From the NCBI GenBank assembly GCA_031268195.1, contig JAIRXQ010000022.1:1-54858 (forward strand): a stretch of 54,858 nt of DNA, written 5' to 3'. A model generated the notes under the pieces. The model was not told the origin of the DNA and did not search any database. It saw only the letters and a list, made by a program, of their open reading frames with translations. This DNA is from Azoarcus sp. (GTDB taxonomy: Bacteria > Pseudomonadota > Gammaproteobacteria > Burkholderiales > Rhodocyclaceae). The translations under genes and the position numbers were made by a program. Positions 37,281 through 46,800 of the stretch are shown piece after piece (within the stretch, counting starts at the first letter, position 1; every line of letters starts with the position of its first letter).

Positions 37281-37490
37281 ATGCGCATCAAAGTAACGAT
37301 AGACGACACATTGATCGATGAAGTGCTAGGCGCGACCGGCTTGAAAACCCGGCGCGAAGCGGTGGAGCTCGGATTGAGGACGCTCCTTCGCGTGCAACGG
37401 CAGACAGATATTGGCACGCTGTTGAGCGAAATCGAGTGGCAGCGATGCCTGGTTGCCCTGCAAAGGGATAACAGCCCGGCTTTGCAGTAA
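37281..37490 (+). CDS. VapB-type antitoxin without an adjacent toxin
   Basis: 69 residues. The N-terminal ribbon-helix-helix-like segment MRIKVTIDDTLIDEVLGATG is followed by KTRREAVELGLRTLLRVQRQ, the pattern of the VapB family (DUF2191). VapB represses its own operon and neutralises a VapC PIN-domain ribonuclease. No vapC follows: the stop is succeeded after about 28 bases by a strong terminator and then a decayed oxygenase gene. It is therefore an orphan, either a remnant or a stand-alone regulator. The 200 bases upstream show no gene. Confidence 0.8.
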   Translation: MRIKVTIDDTLIDEVLGATGLKTRREAVELGLRTLLRVQRQTDIGTLLSEIEWQRCLVALQRDNSPALQ

Positions 37491-37518
37491 CGAGTGATGT
37501 CGAAAAATTAGGGTGTGG

Positions 37519-37552
37519 CCGGCAGAGTGTTCAGGCTCTGCCGGTTTTTTTT
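37519..37552 (+). terminator. Rho-independent terminator after the vapB-like gene
   Basis: CCGGCAGAG (37519-37527) and CTCTGCCGG (37536-37544) make a perfect 9-bp stem with an 8-base loop followed by eight T residues: a strong plus-strand intrinsic terminator. Confidence 0.93.
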
Positions 37553-37560
37553 GCGACGCC

Positions 37561-37863
37561 CTACGCGGCGATGTGCGACCCGACGATGCGGCAATAAAAC
37601 TCGTGGAAGTGCTGCATCCCGTCCTCGAACGGCAACGGGTGCGGCCCGACTTCGTTGCGGCCTTCCTTGAGCAGTGCCAGGCGGCCACGATCCATGCGCT
37701 CGCCGATGTCGTCCTCCTCGATGGCGGTTTCCATGTCGATGAAGGTTTTCCAGTTGTAGCGGCATGCGCGGATTTCGACGCGATCGAGCCTGAAGCCGGA
37801 AAAACATATGCATCGCAGCGGTAATGGTTTGACCGCCAGCGGCGCGATCGGGTATTTTCCCAC
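37561..37863 (-). pseudogene. Internally deleted remnant of a Rieske ring-hydroxylating oxygenase alpha subunit
   Basis: The 100-codon frame joins two distant parts of an aromatic-ring-hydroxylating oxygenase. LDRVEIRACRYNWKTFI normally precedes the catalytic-domain iron ligands, and METAIEEDDIGERMDRGR...GPHPLPFEDGMQHFHEF is the C-terminal end as I recall it from intact homologues. The entire Rieske domain and the central catalytic part with the His-His-Asp site are missing, so it cannot be an active oxygenase. In other Betaproteobacteria an intact copy lies beside and divergent from xseB, where this one sits. The junction lies at NWKTFID-METAI. Translation may still occur, but the product would be non-functional. 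Confidence 0.72.
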
Positions 37864-37921
37864 ATCTTGAAGGCGAGTCGCTTTCGCCCGCCGTTTTCCA
37901 TCTTTCGCGTTTCACGCATTC

Positions 37922-38182
37922 ATGACCAAATCGGCCTCCGCATCCCTTCCCAAGACTTTCGATGCCGCCGTATCGGAGCTGGAAGCCATCGCCCGACAAA
38001 TGGAAACCGGCAGCCTGTCGCTCGAACAGGCGCTCGAACAATATCAGCGCGGCCTTGTCCTGCTGCGGCACTGTCAGGACAAGCTCGGCGCAGCCGACCA
38101 GCAGATCAGGATTCTCGAAGGCGAGACGCCCGTCCCATTCGGGGCGGATGATCCCGGCGTCGGCAACGGCGCGCGTAGCTGA
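37922..38182 (+). CDS. xseB: Exodeoxyribonuclease VII small subunit
   Basis: 86 residues, the usual length. The core FDAAVSELEAIARQMETGSLSLEQALEQYQRGLVLLRHCQDKL (residues 13-55) is the two-helix XseB fold with the conserved SLEQALEQY(Q/E)RG turn. It joins several copies per XseA to degrade single-stranded DNA. It is the first gene of xseB-ispA-dxs-folE2, and ispA starts 12 bases later. Confidence 0.95.
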   Translation: MTKSASASLPKTFDAAVSELEAIARQMETGSLSLEQALEQYQRGLVLLRHCQDKLGAADQQIRILEGETPVPFGADDPGVGNGARS

Positions 38183-38194
38183 GGCTCGATCGAC

Positions 38195-39082
38195 ATGAAA
38201 TTTTCAGACTGGCTGACCTACATCCAGCAGCGCACCGAGGCAGTGCTCGAAGCCACGCTGCCCGCCGCCGGCGTCGCCCCCGATCGCCTGCACGAAGCCA
38301 TGCGCTACGCCGTGCTCGGCGGCGGCAAACGGATGCGGGCGCTTCTGGTGCACGCTTCGGGCAGCCTCACGCACGCGCGGCCGGAACAGCTCGATCATGC
38401 CGCCTGCGCGGTGGAATTGATCCACGCCTACTCCCTCGTCCATGACGACATGCCGTGCATGGACGACGACAAGCTGCGCCGGGGCAAGCCCACCGTGCAT
38501 GTCGAGTACGACGAAGCCACCGCGCTGCTCGTGGGCGATGCCCTGCAAACGCTGGCCTTTCAAGTGTTGGCCGAATCCCCGGCAAGCACCACCGCATCGG
38601 GCGAGCTGGAGGTGATTCGCCTGCTGGCCGAGGCTGCCGGATCGCGCGGCATGGCGGGCGGACAAGCCATCGACATCGCCGCCGCCGGGCGCGAGCTGAC
38701 GCGCGAAGAACTCGAAACCATGCACGTCCATAAAACCGGCGCGCTCGTCCGTGCCGCCATCCTCATCGGCGCGCGCTCGGGCGAAGGCGTCAGCGAGGAG
38801 CGCCGCCGCCGGCTCGATCAATACGCCAAGCGCATCGGACTGCTCTATCAGGTGGTCGACGACATCCTCGATGCCGAAGCCGACACCGCCACCCTTGGCA
38901 AAACGGCGGGCAAGGATGCCGCGCAAAACAAACCCACCTACGTGAGCGTGATGGGCGCCTCCGAAGCGCGCCGTTTCGCCGAAGATTTGCTTGCTGAAGC
39001 CATTGATACGCTGGCCCCGCTCGGTGGGCGCGGCGCACGCCTGCGCGAAGTGGCCGAGTTCATCGCGCATCGCGCTTTCTGA
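38195..39082 (+). CDS. ispA: Farnesyl diphosphate synthase (short-chain polyprenyl synthase)
   Basis: 295 residues. The first aspartate-rich motif DDMPCMDDD starts at Asp84 (FARM, followed by the RRGKPT), and the second is DDILDAEAD near residue 225. [15 protein letters not shown] binds the homoallylic IPP. The residues before FARM (HAYSLVH) fit a farnesyl-length product. It makes FPP for ubiquinone and undecaprenyl phosphate. Eight bases separate it from dxs. Confidence 0.95.
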   Translation: MKFSDWLTYIQQRTEAVLEATLPAAGVAPDRLHEAMRYAVLGGGKRMRALLVHASGSLTHARPEQLDHAACAVELIHAYSLVHDDMPCMDDDKLRRGKPTVHVEYDEATALLVGDALQTLAFQVLAESPASTTASGELEVIRLLAEAAGSRGMAGGQAIDIAAAGRELTREELETMHVHKTGALVRAAILIGARSGEGVSEERRRRLDQYAKRIGLLYQVVDDILDAEADTATLGKTAGKDAAQNKPTYVSVMGASEARRFAEDLLAEAIDTLAPLGGRGARLREVAEFIAHRAF

Positions 39083-39090
39083 TTCGCACG

Positions 39091-40953
39091 ATGGCCTATC
39101 CCCTGCTCGGACGCATCGATTCCCCCGCCGACCTGCGCACCCTCGAACGCGCCGAGCTGCCCGCGCTCGCCGCCGAATTGCGCGCCTTTCTGATCGACTC
39201 GGTATCGCAGACCGGCGGCCATCTGTCTTCCAACCTCGGCACGGTGGAACTCACCATCGCGCTGCACTACGTGTTCAACACCCCCGAAGATCGCATCGTG
39301 TGGGACGTGGGGCACCAGGCTTACAGCCACAAGATTCTCACCGGGCGGCGCGAGGCGATGCGCGGCCTGCGTCGCAAGGGGGGCATTTCCGGCTTTCCGA
39401 AACGCGCCGAGAGCGAATATGACACTTTCGTCGCCGGGCATTCATCGACCTCGATTTCCGCCGCGCTCGGCATGGCGGTGGCGGCACGCGACAAGGGTGA
39501 GCGCCGCGCTGCGATCGCGCTGATCGGGGACGGCGCGATGTCGGCGGGCATCGCGTTCGAGGCGCTCAACAACGCCGGAGACATGAAGGACGTCAACCTG
39601 CTGGTGATCCTGAACGACAATGAAATGTCGATCTCGCCCCCGGTCGGCGCACTCTCCAACATCCTCGCCCGCCTGATGACACCCTACGGCGCGGCGCGAA
39701 AGCTCGGCAAAAAGGTACTCCGCGCCGCACCGCCGCCGGTGGCCGAACTCGCGCGCAAGATGGAAGAATACGCCAAGGGCATGATCGCTCCCGGCTCGCC
39801 CGGCACGCTGTTCGAAGAATTCGGCTTCCACTACTACGGCCCGGTCGATGGCCACGACCTCGAACTGCTCGTGCCGATGCTGCAAAACCTGCGCGGCTAC
39901 GAAGGTCCGCAATTCCTGCACATCGTCACCCGCAAGGGACAAGGCTACAAGCTTGCGGAAGCCGATCCCGTGCTCTATCACGGCGTCGGGCAGTTCGATG
40001 CCCGTATCGGCATCGCGGCGCAGCCCCCCGGCGGCAAGCCCACTTACACGCAGGTGTTCGGAGACTGGTTGTGCGACGAGGCGGCGCGCGATGCGCGCGT
40101 GGTGGGCATCACCCCCGCAATGTGTGAAGGCTCCGGCCTCACCCGCTTCGCGCGCGAATTTCCGGCGCGCTATTTCGACGTCGGCATTGCGGAGCAGCAC
40201 GCGCTCACCTTCGCGGCGGGCATGGCCTGTGAGGGCATGCGCCCAGTGGTGGCCATCTATTCCACCTTTCTGCAACGCGCCTACGACCAGCTGATCCACG
40301 ACATCGCGCTGCAAAACCTGCCCGTGCTGCTGGCCATCGACCGCAGCGGCATCGTGGGCGCGGACGGCTCCACGCATCAGGGCGCGTTCGATCTATCCTT
40401 CCTCGCCTGCGTGCCCAACATGGTGGTGATGACGCCCGCCGACGAGAACGAATGCCGCCAGATGCTGCACACCGCGCTCCAGCACGATGGCCCCGCCGCC
40501 GTACGCTACCCGCGCGGCAAAGGGCCAGGCGTTGCGCCGCAGGCCGAACTGCGCGCGCTGCCGCTCGGCCAGGGCGAAATCCGGCGGCGCGGCCAAAAAA
40601 CGGCGCTGCTCGCCTTCGGCGGCATGCTCGCCCCGGCGCTGGAAGCAGGCGAAACGCTGGATGCGACGGTCGCCAACATGCGTTTCGTGAAACCGCTCGA
40701 TGCGGCGCTCGTCGCGGAACTGGCGGCCCATCACGAGCTGCTCGTCACCATCGAAGAAAACACGCTCATCGGCGGAGCGGGCTCCGAAGTCGCGCGCCTG
40801 CTCGATGCCCTGCCTCAGCGTCCCCGCCTCATCCGACTCGGCCTGCCCGACCGCTTCATCGAACACGGCGAGCAGCACCAGACGCTCGCCGAACTGGGGC
40901 TGGATGCCGCCGGGATCATCAGCGCCGTACGCAGTACGCCGCAAAACAACTAG
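39091..40953 (+). CDS. dxs: 1-deoxy-D-xylulose-5-phosphate synthase
   Basis: 620 residues, full length. Thiamine-diphosphate enzyme condensing pyruvate and glyceraldehyde 3-phosphate, the first step of the MEP pathway. Motifs: [18 protein letters not shown], the ThDP/Mg motif [19 protein letters not shown] ending in [18 protein letters not shown] with the cofactor-activating glutamate, and [18 protein letters not shown]. With ispA and ispH it covers much of isoprenoid synthesis in this window. Confidence 0.97.
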   Translation: MAYPLLGRIDSPADLRTLERAELPALAAELRAFLIDSVSQTGGHLSSNLGTVELTIALHYVFNTPEDRIVWDVGHQAYSHKILTGRREAMRGLRRKGGISGFPKRAESEYDTFVAGHSSTSISAALGMAVAARDKGERRAAIALIGDGAMSAGIAFEALNNAGDMKDVNLLVILNDNEMSISPPVGALSNILARLMTPYGAARKLGKKVLRAAPPPVAELARKMEEYAKGMIAPGSPGTLFEEFGFHYYGPVDGHDLELLVPMLQNLRGYEGPQFLHIVTRKGQGYKLAEADPVLYHGVGQFDARIGIAAQPPGGKPTYTQVFGDWLCDEAARDARVVGITPAMCEGSGLTRFAREFPARYFDVGIAEQHALTFAAGMACEGMRPVVAIYSTFLQRAYDQLIHDIALQNLPVLLAIDRSGIVGADGSTHQGAFDLSFLACVPNMVVMTPADENECRQMLHTALQHDGPAAVRYPRGKGPGVAPQAELRALPLGQGEIRRRGQKTALLAFGGMLAPALEAGETLDATVANMRFVKPLDAALVAELAAHHELLVTIEENTLIGGAGSEVARLLDALPQRPRLIRLGLPDRFIEHGEQHQTLAELGLDAAGIISAVRSTPQNN

Positions 40954-40979
40954 AATACGTTCCCCCCCGTGAGACAGAC

Positions 40980-41792
40980 ATGAACAAACCGGAAAAAGCC
41001 AGCGCCATCCCCGACGTGCAAGGCAGCCTCGATCGCCGCCACATCGCCATCGACAAGGTCGGCATCAAGGACATCCGCCACCCCATCCGCATCCGCGACA
41101 AATCTGTCGGCACCCAACACACGGTCGCCACATTCAACATGTACGTGAGCCTGCCCCACAACTTCAAGGGCACGCACATGTCGCGTTTCGTCGAAATCCT
41201 CAACCGCCGCGAGCGCGAAATTTCGGTGGAATCCTTCGAGCCGATGTTGCGCGAAATGGTGCAAAGGCTGGAAGCGAAAAGCGGCCATCTCGAAATGTGT
41301 TTCCCGTACTTCATCGCCAAAACCGCGCCCGTTTCCGGCGTGCAAAGCCTGATGGATTACGAAACCACGTTCATCGGCACGCTCGCCGAGGATGGCCAGT
41401 ACGAATTCACCGTCAAGGTGATCGTCCCCGTCACCAGCCTGTGCCCGTGCTCGAAAGAAATCTCTGCCTATGGCGCGCACAACCAGCGCTCGCACGTCAC
41501 CGTCACCGTCGTCACCCGCCGCCTGATGTGGATCGAAGAAATCGTCCAACTGGTGGAAAGTCAGGCATCGTGCGAAGTCTACGGTTTGCTCAAGCGCCCC
41601 GACGAGAAATTCGTCACCGAGCGCGCCTACGACAACCCCAAATTCGTGGAAGACATGGTGCGGGACGTGGCGGCGTTGCTCAACGCGGAACCGCGCATCG
41701 ACGCCTTCGTGGTCGAATCGGAGAATTTCGAATCGATCCACAACCACTCGGCCTATGCGCTGATCGAACGGGACAAGCGCAAGGCGGACTGA
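40980..41792 (+). CDS. folE2: GTP cyclohydrolase IB (FolE2)
   Basis: 270 residues from the ATG at 40980; the frame open further upstream is an overlap with dxs. FolE2 converts GTP to dihydroneopterin triphosphate for folate synthesis and, unlike FolE, does not strictly need zinc. Catalytic-site region [10 protein letters not shown] has Cys155 and Cys157; [22 protein letters not shown] and [13 protein letters not shown] are family hallmarks. It ends the xseB operon, 26 bases after dxs, and its stop is three bases from convergent rpoS. Confidence 0.95.
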   Translation: MNKPEKASAIPDVQGSLDRRHIAIDKVGIKDIRHPIRIRDKSVGTQHTVATFNMYVSLPHNFKGTHMSRFVEILNRREREISVESFEPMLREMVQRLEAKSGHLEMCFPYFIAKTAPVSGVQSLMDYETTFIGTLAEDGQYEFTVKVIVPVTSLCPCSKEISAYGAHNQRSHVTVTVVTRRLMWIEEIVQLVESQASCEVYGLLKRPDEKFVTERAYDNPKFVEDMVRDVAALLNAEPRIDAFVVESENFESIHNHSAYALIERDKRKAD

Positions 41793-41795
41793 CGC

Positions 41796-42734
41796 CTAGA
41801 GCAACGCTTCCTTCGTAATCCCGCGCCGCTTCAGAATTTTGCGCAACTGCCCCAGCGCCTCCAGTTGAATCTGGCGCACACGTTCGCGCGTGATATCGAG
41901 CTGCCCGGCGAGTTCTTCCAGCGTGAGCACTTCGCTATCGTCGATGCCGTAGCGATGGCAGATGATATGACGCTGTTTCTCGGTCAGCGTGTCGATCCAG
42001 CGGCGCAGCAGGATTTCGACCTCGGCGTTCTGGATGACCAGATCGGGCGGCGCGACACTTTCGTCCGCGAGCGATTCGCCCACCGAGAGCGTCGGGTCGA
42101 TGTCCAGCGGCGCATCCAGCGACACCGAGTGCTCGCCGAACGCGAGAATGGCCAGCACGTCGTCGACCGATTTATCCAGGCTGGACGCGATCTCCGATGG
42201 GGTGGAAGTCCCCTGTGTGCTCGCCTCGATGCGCCGCTGCGCGCGCACGATCTGGTTGAGTTCCTTGGAGACATGCACCGGCAGACGGATGGTGCGCGCC
42301 TGATTCATGATCGCGCGCTCGATGTTCTGGCGTATCCACCACGTCGCGTAGGTGGAGAAGCGGAAACCGCGTTCCGGCTCGAATTTCTCCAGCGCATGAA
42401 TCAGGCCGAGGTTGCCCTCCTCCACCAGATCGAGCAGCGGAATGCCGCGATTCAGGTAATGCTTGGCGATGTTGACCACGAGGCGCAGGTTGCGCTCGAT
42501 CATGGTCTGACGCGCCTCGAAATCGCCTTTGCGCACGCGGCGGGTGAGCGCGGCCTCTTCTTCGGGACTCAGCAGCGGATTGGCGCCGATTTCGCTCAGG
42601 TAGCGTTGCGTGGCATCGCTAAGGGGATCGTTCTCGACAGGCGCGTCCTGAGCAGCCCCCGAGAACACTTCCACCTCGGGGGGAAGATCCAACTCTTGAC
42701 GCTCGATGTCGTCAGATTCGTCCGGATCTTCCAT
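41796..42734 (-). CDS. rpoS: RNA polymerase sigma factor RpoS
   Basis: 312 residues. Region 1.2 (DATQRYLSEIGANPLLSPEEE), region 2 (NLRLVVNIAKHYLNRGIPLLDLVEEGNLGLIHALEKF and FRFSTYATWWIRQNIERAIM), region 3 and region 4 (LTLEELAGQLDITRERVRQIQLEALGQLRKIL) are complete. Lacking the long N-terminal region 1.1 of RpoD and lying downstream of nlpD, it is the stationary-phase/general-stress sigma factor. In other Proteobacteria rpoS promoters lie within nlpD; I did not identify one by eye here. Confidence 0.96.
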   Translation of the reverse strand: MEDPDESDDIERQELDLPPEVEVFSGAAQDAPVENDPLSDATQRYLSEIGANPLLSPEEEAALTRRVRKGDFEARQTMIERNLRLVVNIAKHYLNRGIPLLDLVEEGNLGLIHALEKFEPERGFRFSTYATWWIRQNIERAIMNQARTIRLPVHVSKELNQIVRAQRRIEASTQGTSTPSEIASSLDKSVDDVLAILAFGEHSVSLDAPLDIDPTLSVGESLADESVAPPDLVIQNAEVEILLRRWIDTLTEKQRHIICHRYGIDDSEVLTLEELAGQLDITRERVRQIQLEALGQLRKILKRRGITKEALL

Positions 42735-42744
42735 GGCCGTCCCG

Positions 42745-43761
42745 TCATTGCGCGGGCAGATACAGGAGCGGATCCAACGGCGTCCCGTCCTTGCGCAATT
42801 CGAAATGCAGCTTGGGCGTGGGGTCGCTGCCGATGGTGCCGACTTCCCCGATCTTCTGCCCCTGCCGTACCGTGTCGCCTTTTTTCACCAGCACCTTGCT
42901 GTTGCTGCCATAGGCGGAAATGTATTTGTCGTCGTGCTGGACGATGACCAGCAAGCCATAGCCCGCGAAATTGCTGGCGATGACCGCGACGGCGCCATTC
43001 GCGGCGGCCAGTACCGGCGTGCCCTTGGGCGCTTTGATGTCGATGCCCCGGTTGCGCACCTTGGTTTCCGCATTCGTGGACTCATCGAAGCGGCTGATGA
43101 TCTGTCCCTTGACCGGCCATATCCAGTTTCCGCCAACGACGGGCGTCGGCGCGACAGGTGGCTGCACCGCGGGTGGCGGCACAGCGGATGACGGCTCGGC
43201 AGACGGCAGCGCGACTGGCGGCGGCACGCCCGCATCCGGCGCGGAAGGCGCGCTGATCGTGGCGGACGGCACGTATTGCTGCGGCGTTTGCAAGCGCGCC
43301 CAGGCTTCGTCCGAATACGCTTCCCTGCCACCAAGCGGCTCACGCTTGATGTCGACGATGTCGTTCGCCGGGGCGGAGGGCGAAGGCGCATAAACGCCCG
43401 CCGGTGCATCGGAGGGCAAAGCAATCGGCACCGTCTCCGCGCCCACCAGCGGCATACCGGCATCGGGCGAGACTTTCAACACCTGCCCGATTTCGATCCG
43501 ATTGCCGGTCAGCCCGTTCCATGCCACGAGATCTTGCACGGAGGCGCCATACAGGCGCGAAATGGCGTACAGCGTCTCTTTCGGCTGTACCACATGCTCG
43601 CCCGCGCGGGCGACCGGCGGCCTTGCTTGCGTCCGGGCCGTCATCAACGGACGGGCATCGCGCACAGGCGTCTCGCGGGTATGGGTGCACCCCGCCATCA
43701 ACACAAAAAACCCGGCCAGCCCAAGCAGGACGGCATGCTTTGCGAAAAACTTCTCGTTCAT
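42745..43761 (-). CDS. nlpD: Murein hydrolase activator lipoprotein NlpD
   Basis: 338 residues. Lipoprotein signal with lipobox VLMAGC and lipidated Cys25; LysM domain (about 55-100) with [19 protein letters not shown]; a Pro/Ala/Val-rich linker; and a C-terminal LytM/M23 domain (about 222-335). The M23 metal site is degenerate: [14 protein letters not shown] has Asn in place of the first His, and YGSNSK replaces the usual His, so it should activate amidases and not cut murein itself, as known for NlpD. It overlaps pcm by ATGA at 43758-43761. Confidence 0.95.
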   Translation of the reverse strand: MNEKFFAKHAVLLGLAGFFVLMAGCTHTRETPVRDARPLMTARTQARPPVARAGEHVVQPKETLYAISRLYGASVQDLVAWNGLTGNRIEIGQVLKVSPDAGMPLVGAETVPIALPSDAPAGVYAPSPSAPANDIVDIKREPLGGREAYSDEAWARLQTPQQYVPSATISAPSAPDAGVPPPVALPSAEPSSAVPPPAVQPPVAPTPVVGGNWIWPVKGQIISRFDESTNAETKVRNRGIDIKAPKGTPVLAAANGAVAVIASNFAGYGLLVIVQHDDKYISAYGSNSKVLVKKGDTVRQGQKIGEVGTIGSDPTPKLHFELRKDGTPLDPLLYLPAQ

Positions 43762-44402
43762 TCTGTCCCCGTTAGCAATGGCACGAAACGCACGGCATCA
43801 TGCCAAGTCTCCCTAAAAATATTGCCTTGCCGCTCGATCAGCAACAACCGTTGTTCGGCGTCTCCGACCGGAATCAGCAGTCTGCCTTCCGGCGCAAGCT
43901 GCTCTTTCAACCCCGGCGGCACAGCCAAACCACCCGCCGCAACGACAATGGTATCGAAAGGCGCGGCTTCCGGCAGCCCTTGTGTGCCATCGGCGCACTT
44001 CAAACGCAAATTGGGCAGCCGCAGCGGCCGTAAATTCTCGCGCGCCCGGTCGAGCAGCGCCTTGAGGCGTTCGATCGCGTAGACCTCTTTCGCCACCCGC
44101 GAGAGTACCGCAGCCTGATAGCCGCAACCCGCGCCAATTTCGAGCGTTCGCCCCAATTCGCGCCTTTCATGCAATATTTCTATCATGCGCGCCACCACGA
44201 AGGGCTGCGAAATCGTCTGCTGCAAGCCGATTGGCAACGCACTGTCATCGTAGGCGCTGAACGCCAAACCCTTTTCAACGAACTGGTGGCGCGGAATCAT
44301 GGCCATCGCCGCCAGCACTTTTTCATCGCGAATGCCCTGCTCCCGCAGGCGCTCGACCATCCGCGCGCGCGCGCGGGCGGCATCGGGTATACGCGGAGTC
44401 AT
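43758..44402 (-). CDS. pcm: Protein-L-isoaspartate O-methyltransferase
   Basis: 214 residues. It repairs isoaspartyl residues using SAM. The family opening [27 protein letters not shown], the [11 protein letters not shown] substrate region, and SAM motif [16 protein letters not shown] are present. It lies in the conserved surE-pcm-nlpD-rpoS unit: ten bases after surE and overlapping nlpD. No anomaly. Confidence 0.97.
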   Translation of the reverse strand: MTPRIPDAARARARMVERLREQGIRDEKVLAAMAMIPRHQFVEKGLAFSAYDDSALPIGLQQTISQPFVVARMIEILHERRELGRTLEIGAGCGYQAAVLSRVAKEVYAIERLKALLDRARENLRPLRLPNLRLKCADGTQGLPEAAPFDTIVVAAGGLAVPPGLKEQLAPEGRLLIPVGDAEQRLLLIERQGNIFRETWHDAVRFVPLLTGTE

Positions 44403-44412
44403 CGCATCGAAC

Positions 44413-45156
44413 TCATTGCAACAACCACTCTCCCACCGCGCCGATCTGCGCAGTGTGGGTCAGATCGATCTGAAGCGGTGTGATCGACACCACACCGTTG
44501 GCCACGGCACGAAAATCCGTGCCCTCGCCCGCTTCGGCGGCAGCTCCCGCCGCACCGACCCAATAAACGGTTTCGTTGCGCGGCGTCGTGGAGCGCACCA
44601 CCGGCTCGGCCTTGTGGCGACGGCCCAAGCGCGTCACCTGCACCGCGCCCAACTGCGCAAAGGGCAGATCGGGAACGTTGACATTGAGCAACACCGGCTC
44701 GCGCCACGGCTGCCGCACGCAGCGCTCGACCAGATCGAGCGTCACCCGCGCCGCCGCCGAAAAATCGCTCGCGGCATGACTCACCAGCGATACCGCAAGC
44801 GACGGAATCCCAAGCAGATAGCCCTCGGTCGCCGCCGCGACGGTGCCGGAATAGATCGTGTCATCGCCCATGTTGGCCCCAAGGTTGATGCCAGAGATCA
44901 CCATATCGGGCAAAACCTCGAACAGCCCCGTGACCGCCAGATGCACGCAATCGCTCGGCGTGCCGTTGACGAAGTAAAAACCGTTACCCGCGCGGCGCAA
45001 AGTGAGGGGCCTGTCGAGCGTAAGCGAATTGCTCGCGCCGCTGCGGTCGCGCTCCGGCGCGACCACCGTCACATCCGCCACCGCTGCCAACGCCTGCGCG
45101 AGCGCCGCGATACCGGGGGCAAAATAACCGTCGTCGTTGCTGACCAATATGCGCAC
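44413..45156 (-). CDS. surE: 5'/3'-nucleotidase SurE
   Basis: 247 residues from a GTG start at 45156; no obvious Shine-Dalgarno sequence. SurE is a metal-dependent nucleoside monophosphate phosphatase linked to stationary-phase survival. The metal-binding NDDG follows the first strand ([14 protein letters not shown], Asp8-Asp9); [22 protein letters not shown] and [19 protein letters not shown] are intact. First gene of the surE-pcm-nlpD-rpoS block; about 200 bases upstream contain no recognisable gene and form the boundary with the glycan cluster. Confidence 0.97.
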   Translation of the reverse strand: MRILVSNDDGYFAPGIAALAQALAAVADVTVVAPERDRSGASNSLTLDRPLTLRRAGNGFYFVNGTPSDCVHLAVTGLFEVLPDMVISGINLGANMGDDTIYSGTVAAATEGYLLGIPSLAVSLVSHAASDFSAAARVTLDLVERCVRQPWREPVLLNVNVPDLPFAQLGAVQVTRLGRRHKAEPVVRSTTPRNETVYWVGAAGAAAEAGEGTDFRAVANGVVSITPLQIDLTHTAQIGAVGEWLLQ

Positions 45157-45354
45157 TTGTGTAAAGGATCGATACAGAAAGGGAGAATGCTAGCACAGCC
45201 CGCTTATCGGGACGAACACGTCAATACGCGCAGCGCCCGCACAGGCGGTGTGCAGGCCATGCGCCGGGAAGACTGGGCAAGGCTTGCCGCGGATGCGCCG
45301 CAGGCTGTGCTGGCTGGCTGACCACGCGCCGCGGCTGGCGACCGGCTTGGCCGG

Positions 45355-46572
45355 CTACAGGAATTCAGGTGACGTCTTTTCCAGGTAACGCGCCGCTGCG
45401 GCGGAATGGCCGTTTTTCAGAAATTCCTTGCCGATCATCGTCAGGAAATCACGCCTTTCCGGTGCCAATGCCAGCGCATGCGCAATCAGGGCCTCGGCCT
45501 GTTCTATTTGGGAAATGCGCACGCAAACGAGCGCCATATGAACATAAATGATGGGATTGTCCGGTTCGAACCTCACGACCTGGTTCAGATAATAGATGGC
45601 TGTTTCGTTTTCCCCGCGATTGAATGCCTGAATGGCAAGCAAAAGCGTCATCCTTATCACCAGGCGAGGGAATTCATGCGACGGCAGTGGCGCACTGCCG
45701 GCCAAAGCGATTTCCTGTGCGGCAGTCTGTGTCTTGCGGATGAAATGCGGCAGTTGTGACTGAAAAAAATGATGATTTCCAGCCCGGATCGTATCCAGGA
45801 TTTTCGGGAGATGTAGACGCGCCTGTTCGATTTCCTCCGGCGTGTCGGAAAAAGTATAGCCTTTGCCAGGATATACCGCGAGATGGGCGGCAGTGTGTCC
45901 TAACTGCCTGTACTGCGGATGTTCCAGAATGAGCACCGGGCAGCCGCACAACATCGCCAGGACATTGGTGCCGGAAAACTCGTAGGTGTAGAGGACGGAA
46001 GCACCCTGCAATATTTCGGCGAGCTTTGGCAAAGGCACAGGCCGTTGGTTGGAAAGTATTTCAATATCCAGCGGTAATGCAGAGAAATCGATAGCTGCTT
46101 CCGGAATCCGGTTGATGTAAAGAAAAGGCTTCAGATGGGTACGCCGTGGATCGGGCTTGAACAAATCGAGATCATATAGCGGTGGGGAGAGGAAATCGAA
46201 CTCTCCTTGCGGTTCGGGCGTGCATGCCCTGCTATAGTAAAAAAACAAATCGCCATCTTCAGCGTTGACTTTGCTGCCGGTTATCAAGCCTTCCTTATTG
46301 AGCAGGTAATGCACACAAACAGGGGTGCGCAGCAGGTTTTCACCGATGGTTTCCGGATAGACGCCGATGGCCGCGCGTCCGTCCGTTTCGTGCTGCCGGC
46401 ACAGGTCGAGGGTCAGTTTGGGCGTGGCGAGTTTTGGGTCGACTTTGTCCGCGAAAAAAATCCAGGCTTCCTGACCCGCCGTGTTCAGGGCATGGCAGAG
46501 GTGGTGCAGGGCCACTTTGCCTTCGGAACTGGAAGTGTAGCCGGGGGCGAAAATGTAGTAGGGGTGGTTCAC
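45355..46572 (-). CDS. Glycosyltransferase-like protein with C-terminal TPR repeats
   Basis: 405 residues from a GTG start. The N-terminal part (about 1-270) looks like a GT-B-type glycosyltransferase: YYIFAPGYTSSSEGKVALHHLCHALN resembles the acceptor-side opening of GT4 enzymes. Between residues about 180 and 240, LAEILQGASVLYTYEFSGTNVLAMLCGCPVLILEH has the donor-side pattern of an acidic residue, a small-residue loop and a hydrophobic strand. Residues about 305-405 form two to three TPR-like helix pairs (NRGENETAIYYLNQVVRFEPDNP). GT-TPR proteins often glycosylate proteins such as flagellins. Last gene of the cluster, lower in GC than the housekeeping genes beside it. Substrate unknown. Confidence 0.65.
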   Translation of the reverse strand: MNHPYYIFAPGYTSSSEGKVALHHLCHALNTAGQEAWIFFADKVDPKLATPKLTLDLCRQHETDGRAAIGVYPETIGENLLRTPVCVHYLLNKEGLITGSKVNAEDGDLFFYYSRACTPEPQGEFDFLSPPLYDLDLFKPDPRRTHLKPFLYINRIPEAAIDFSALPLDIEILSNQRPVPLPKLAEILQGASVLYTYEFSGTNVLAMLCGCPVLILEHPQYRQLGHTAAHLAVYPGKGYTFSDTPEEIEQARLHLPKILDTIRAGNHHFFQSQLPHFIRKTQTAAQEIALAGSAPLPSHEFPRLVIRMTLLLAIQAFNRGENETAIYYLNQVVRFEPDNPIIYVHMALVCVRISQIEQAEALIAHALALAPERRDFLTMIGKEFLKNGHSAAAARYLEKTSPEFL

Positions 46573-46624
46573 GTCATGATTCCGCAGGTGGCGACACGGT
46601 CAGACAAAGTATTGTTTCATGACA

Positions 46625-46798
46625 TTATCTTCCGTTCAGATGCTGCATGTACCACCGGCCAAAGTGCGCCAGACACTGCTCACTGTCGCCCAGTACGCCA
46701 ACCGTGGGTGCAGTGTATCGACCGGAGAGCTTTTCCCGCTCCAGGTCGAACCAATGTCGTTCGGTGTAGCAGGCGGGCGGCAGGGTGGGGTGGGGCAT
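46625..46798 (-). pseudogene. 57-codon remnant of a second Rieske oxygenase (N- and C-terminus fused)
   Basis: Read on the minus strand, residues 1-28 (MPHPTLPPACYTERHWFDLE and following) match the first 28 residues of the intact Rieske oxygenase at 48720-49913. Residues about 30-55 (TVGVLGDSEQCLAHFGRWYM plus QHLN) match its last 27. About 340 residues, including the Rieske centre and the catalytic iron site, are absent, yet the frame is open to TAA. It begins two bases after the fkbM-like stop in the same TGACCATG context seen at the intact gene, so it is a decayed paralogue in the operon. After the stop, ATGAAACAATACTTTGTC then TGA may be the beginning of a second deleted downstream gene. 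Confidence 0.85.
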
Positions 46799-46800
46799 GG

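Noticed and set aside
44299-45321. Plus-strand frame of 340 codons ending past surE
   Set aside because: Mostly antisense to pcm and surE; its unique tail (about 45160-45321) is too short and shows no domain.
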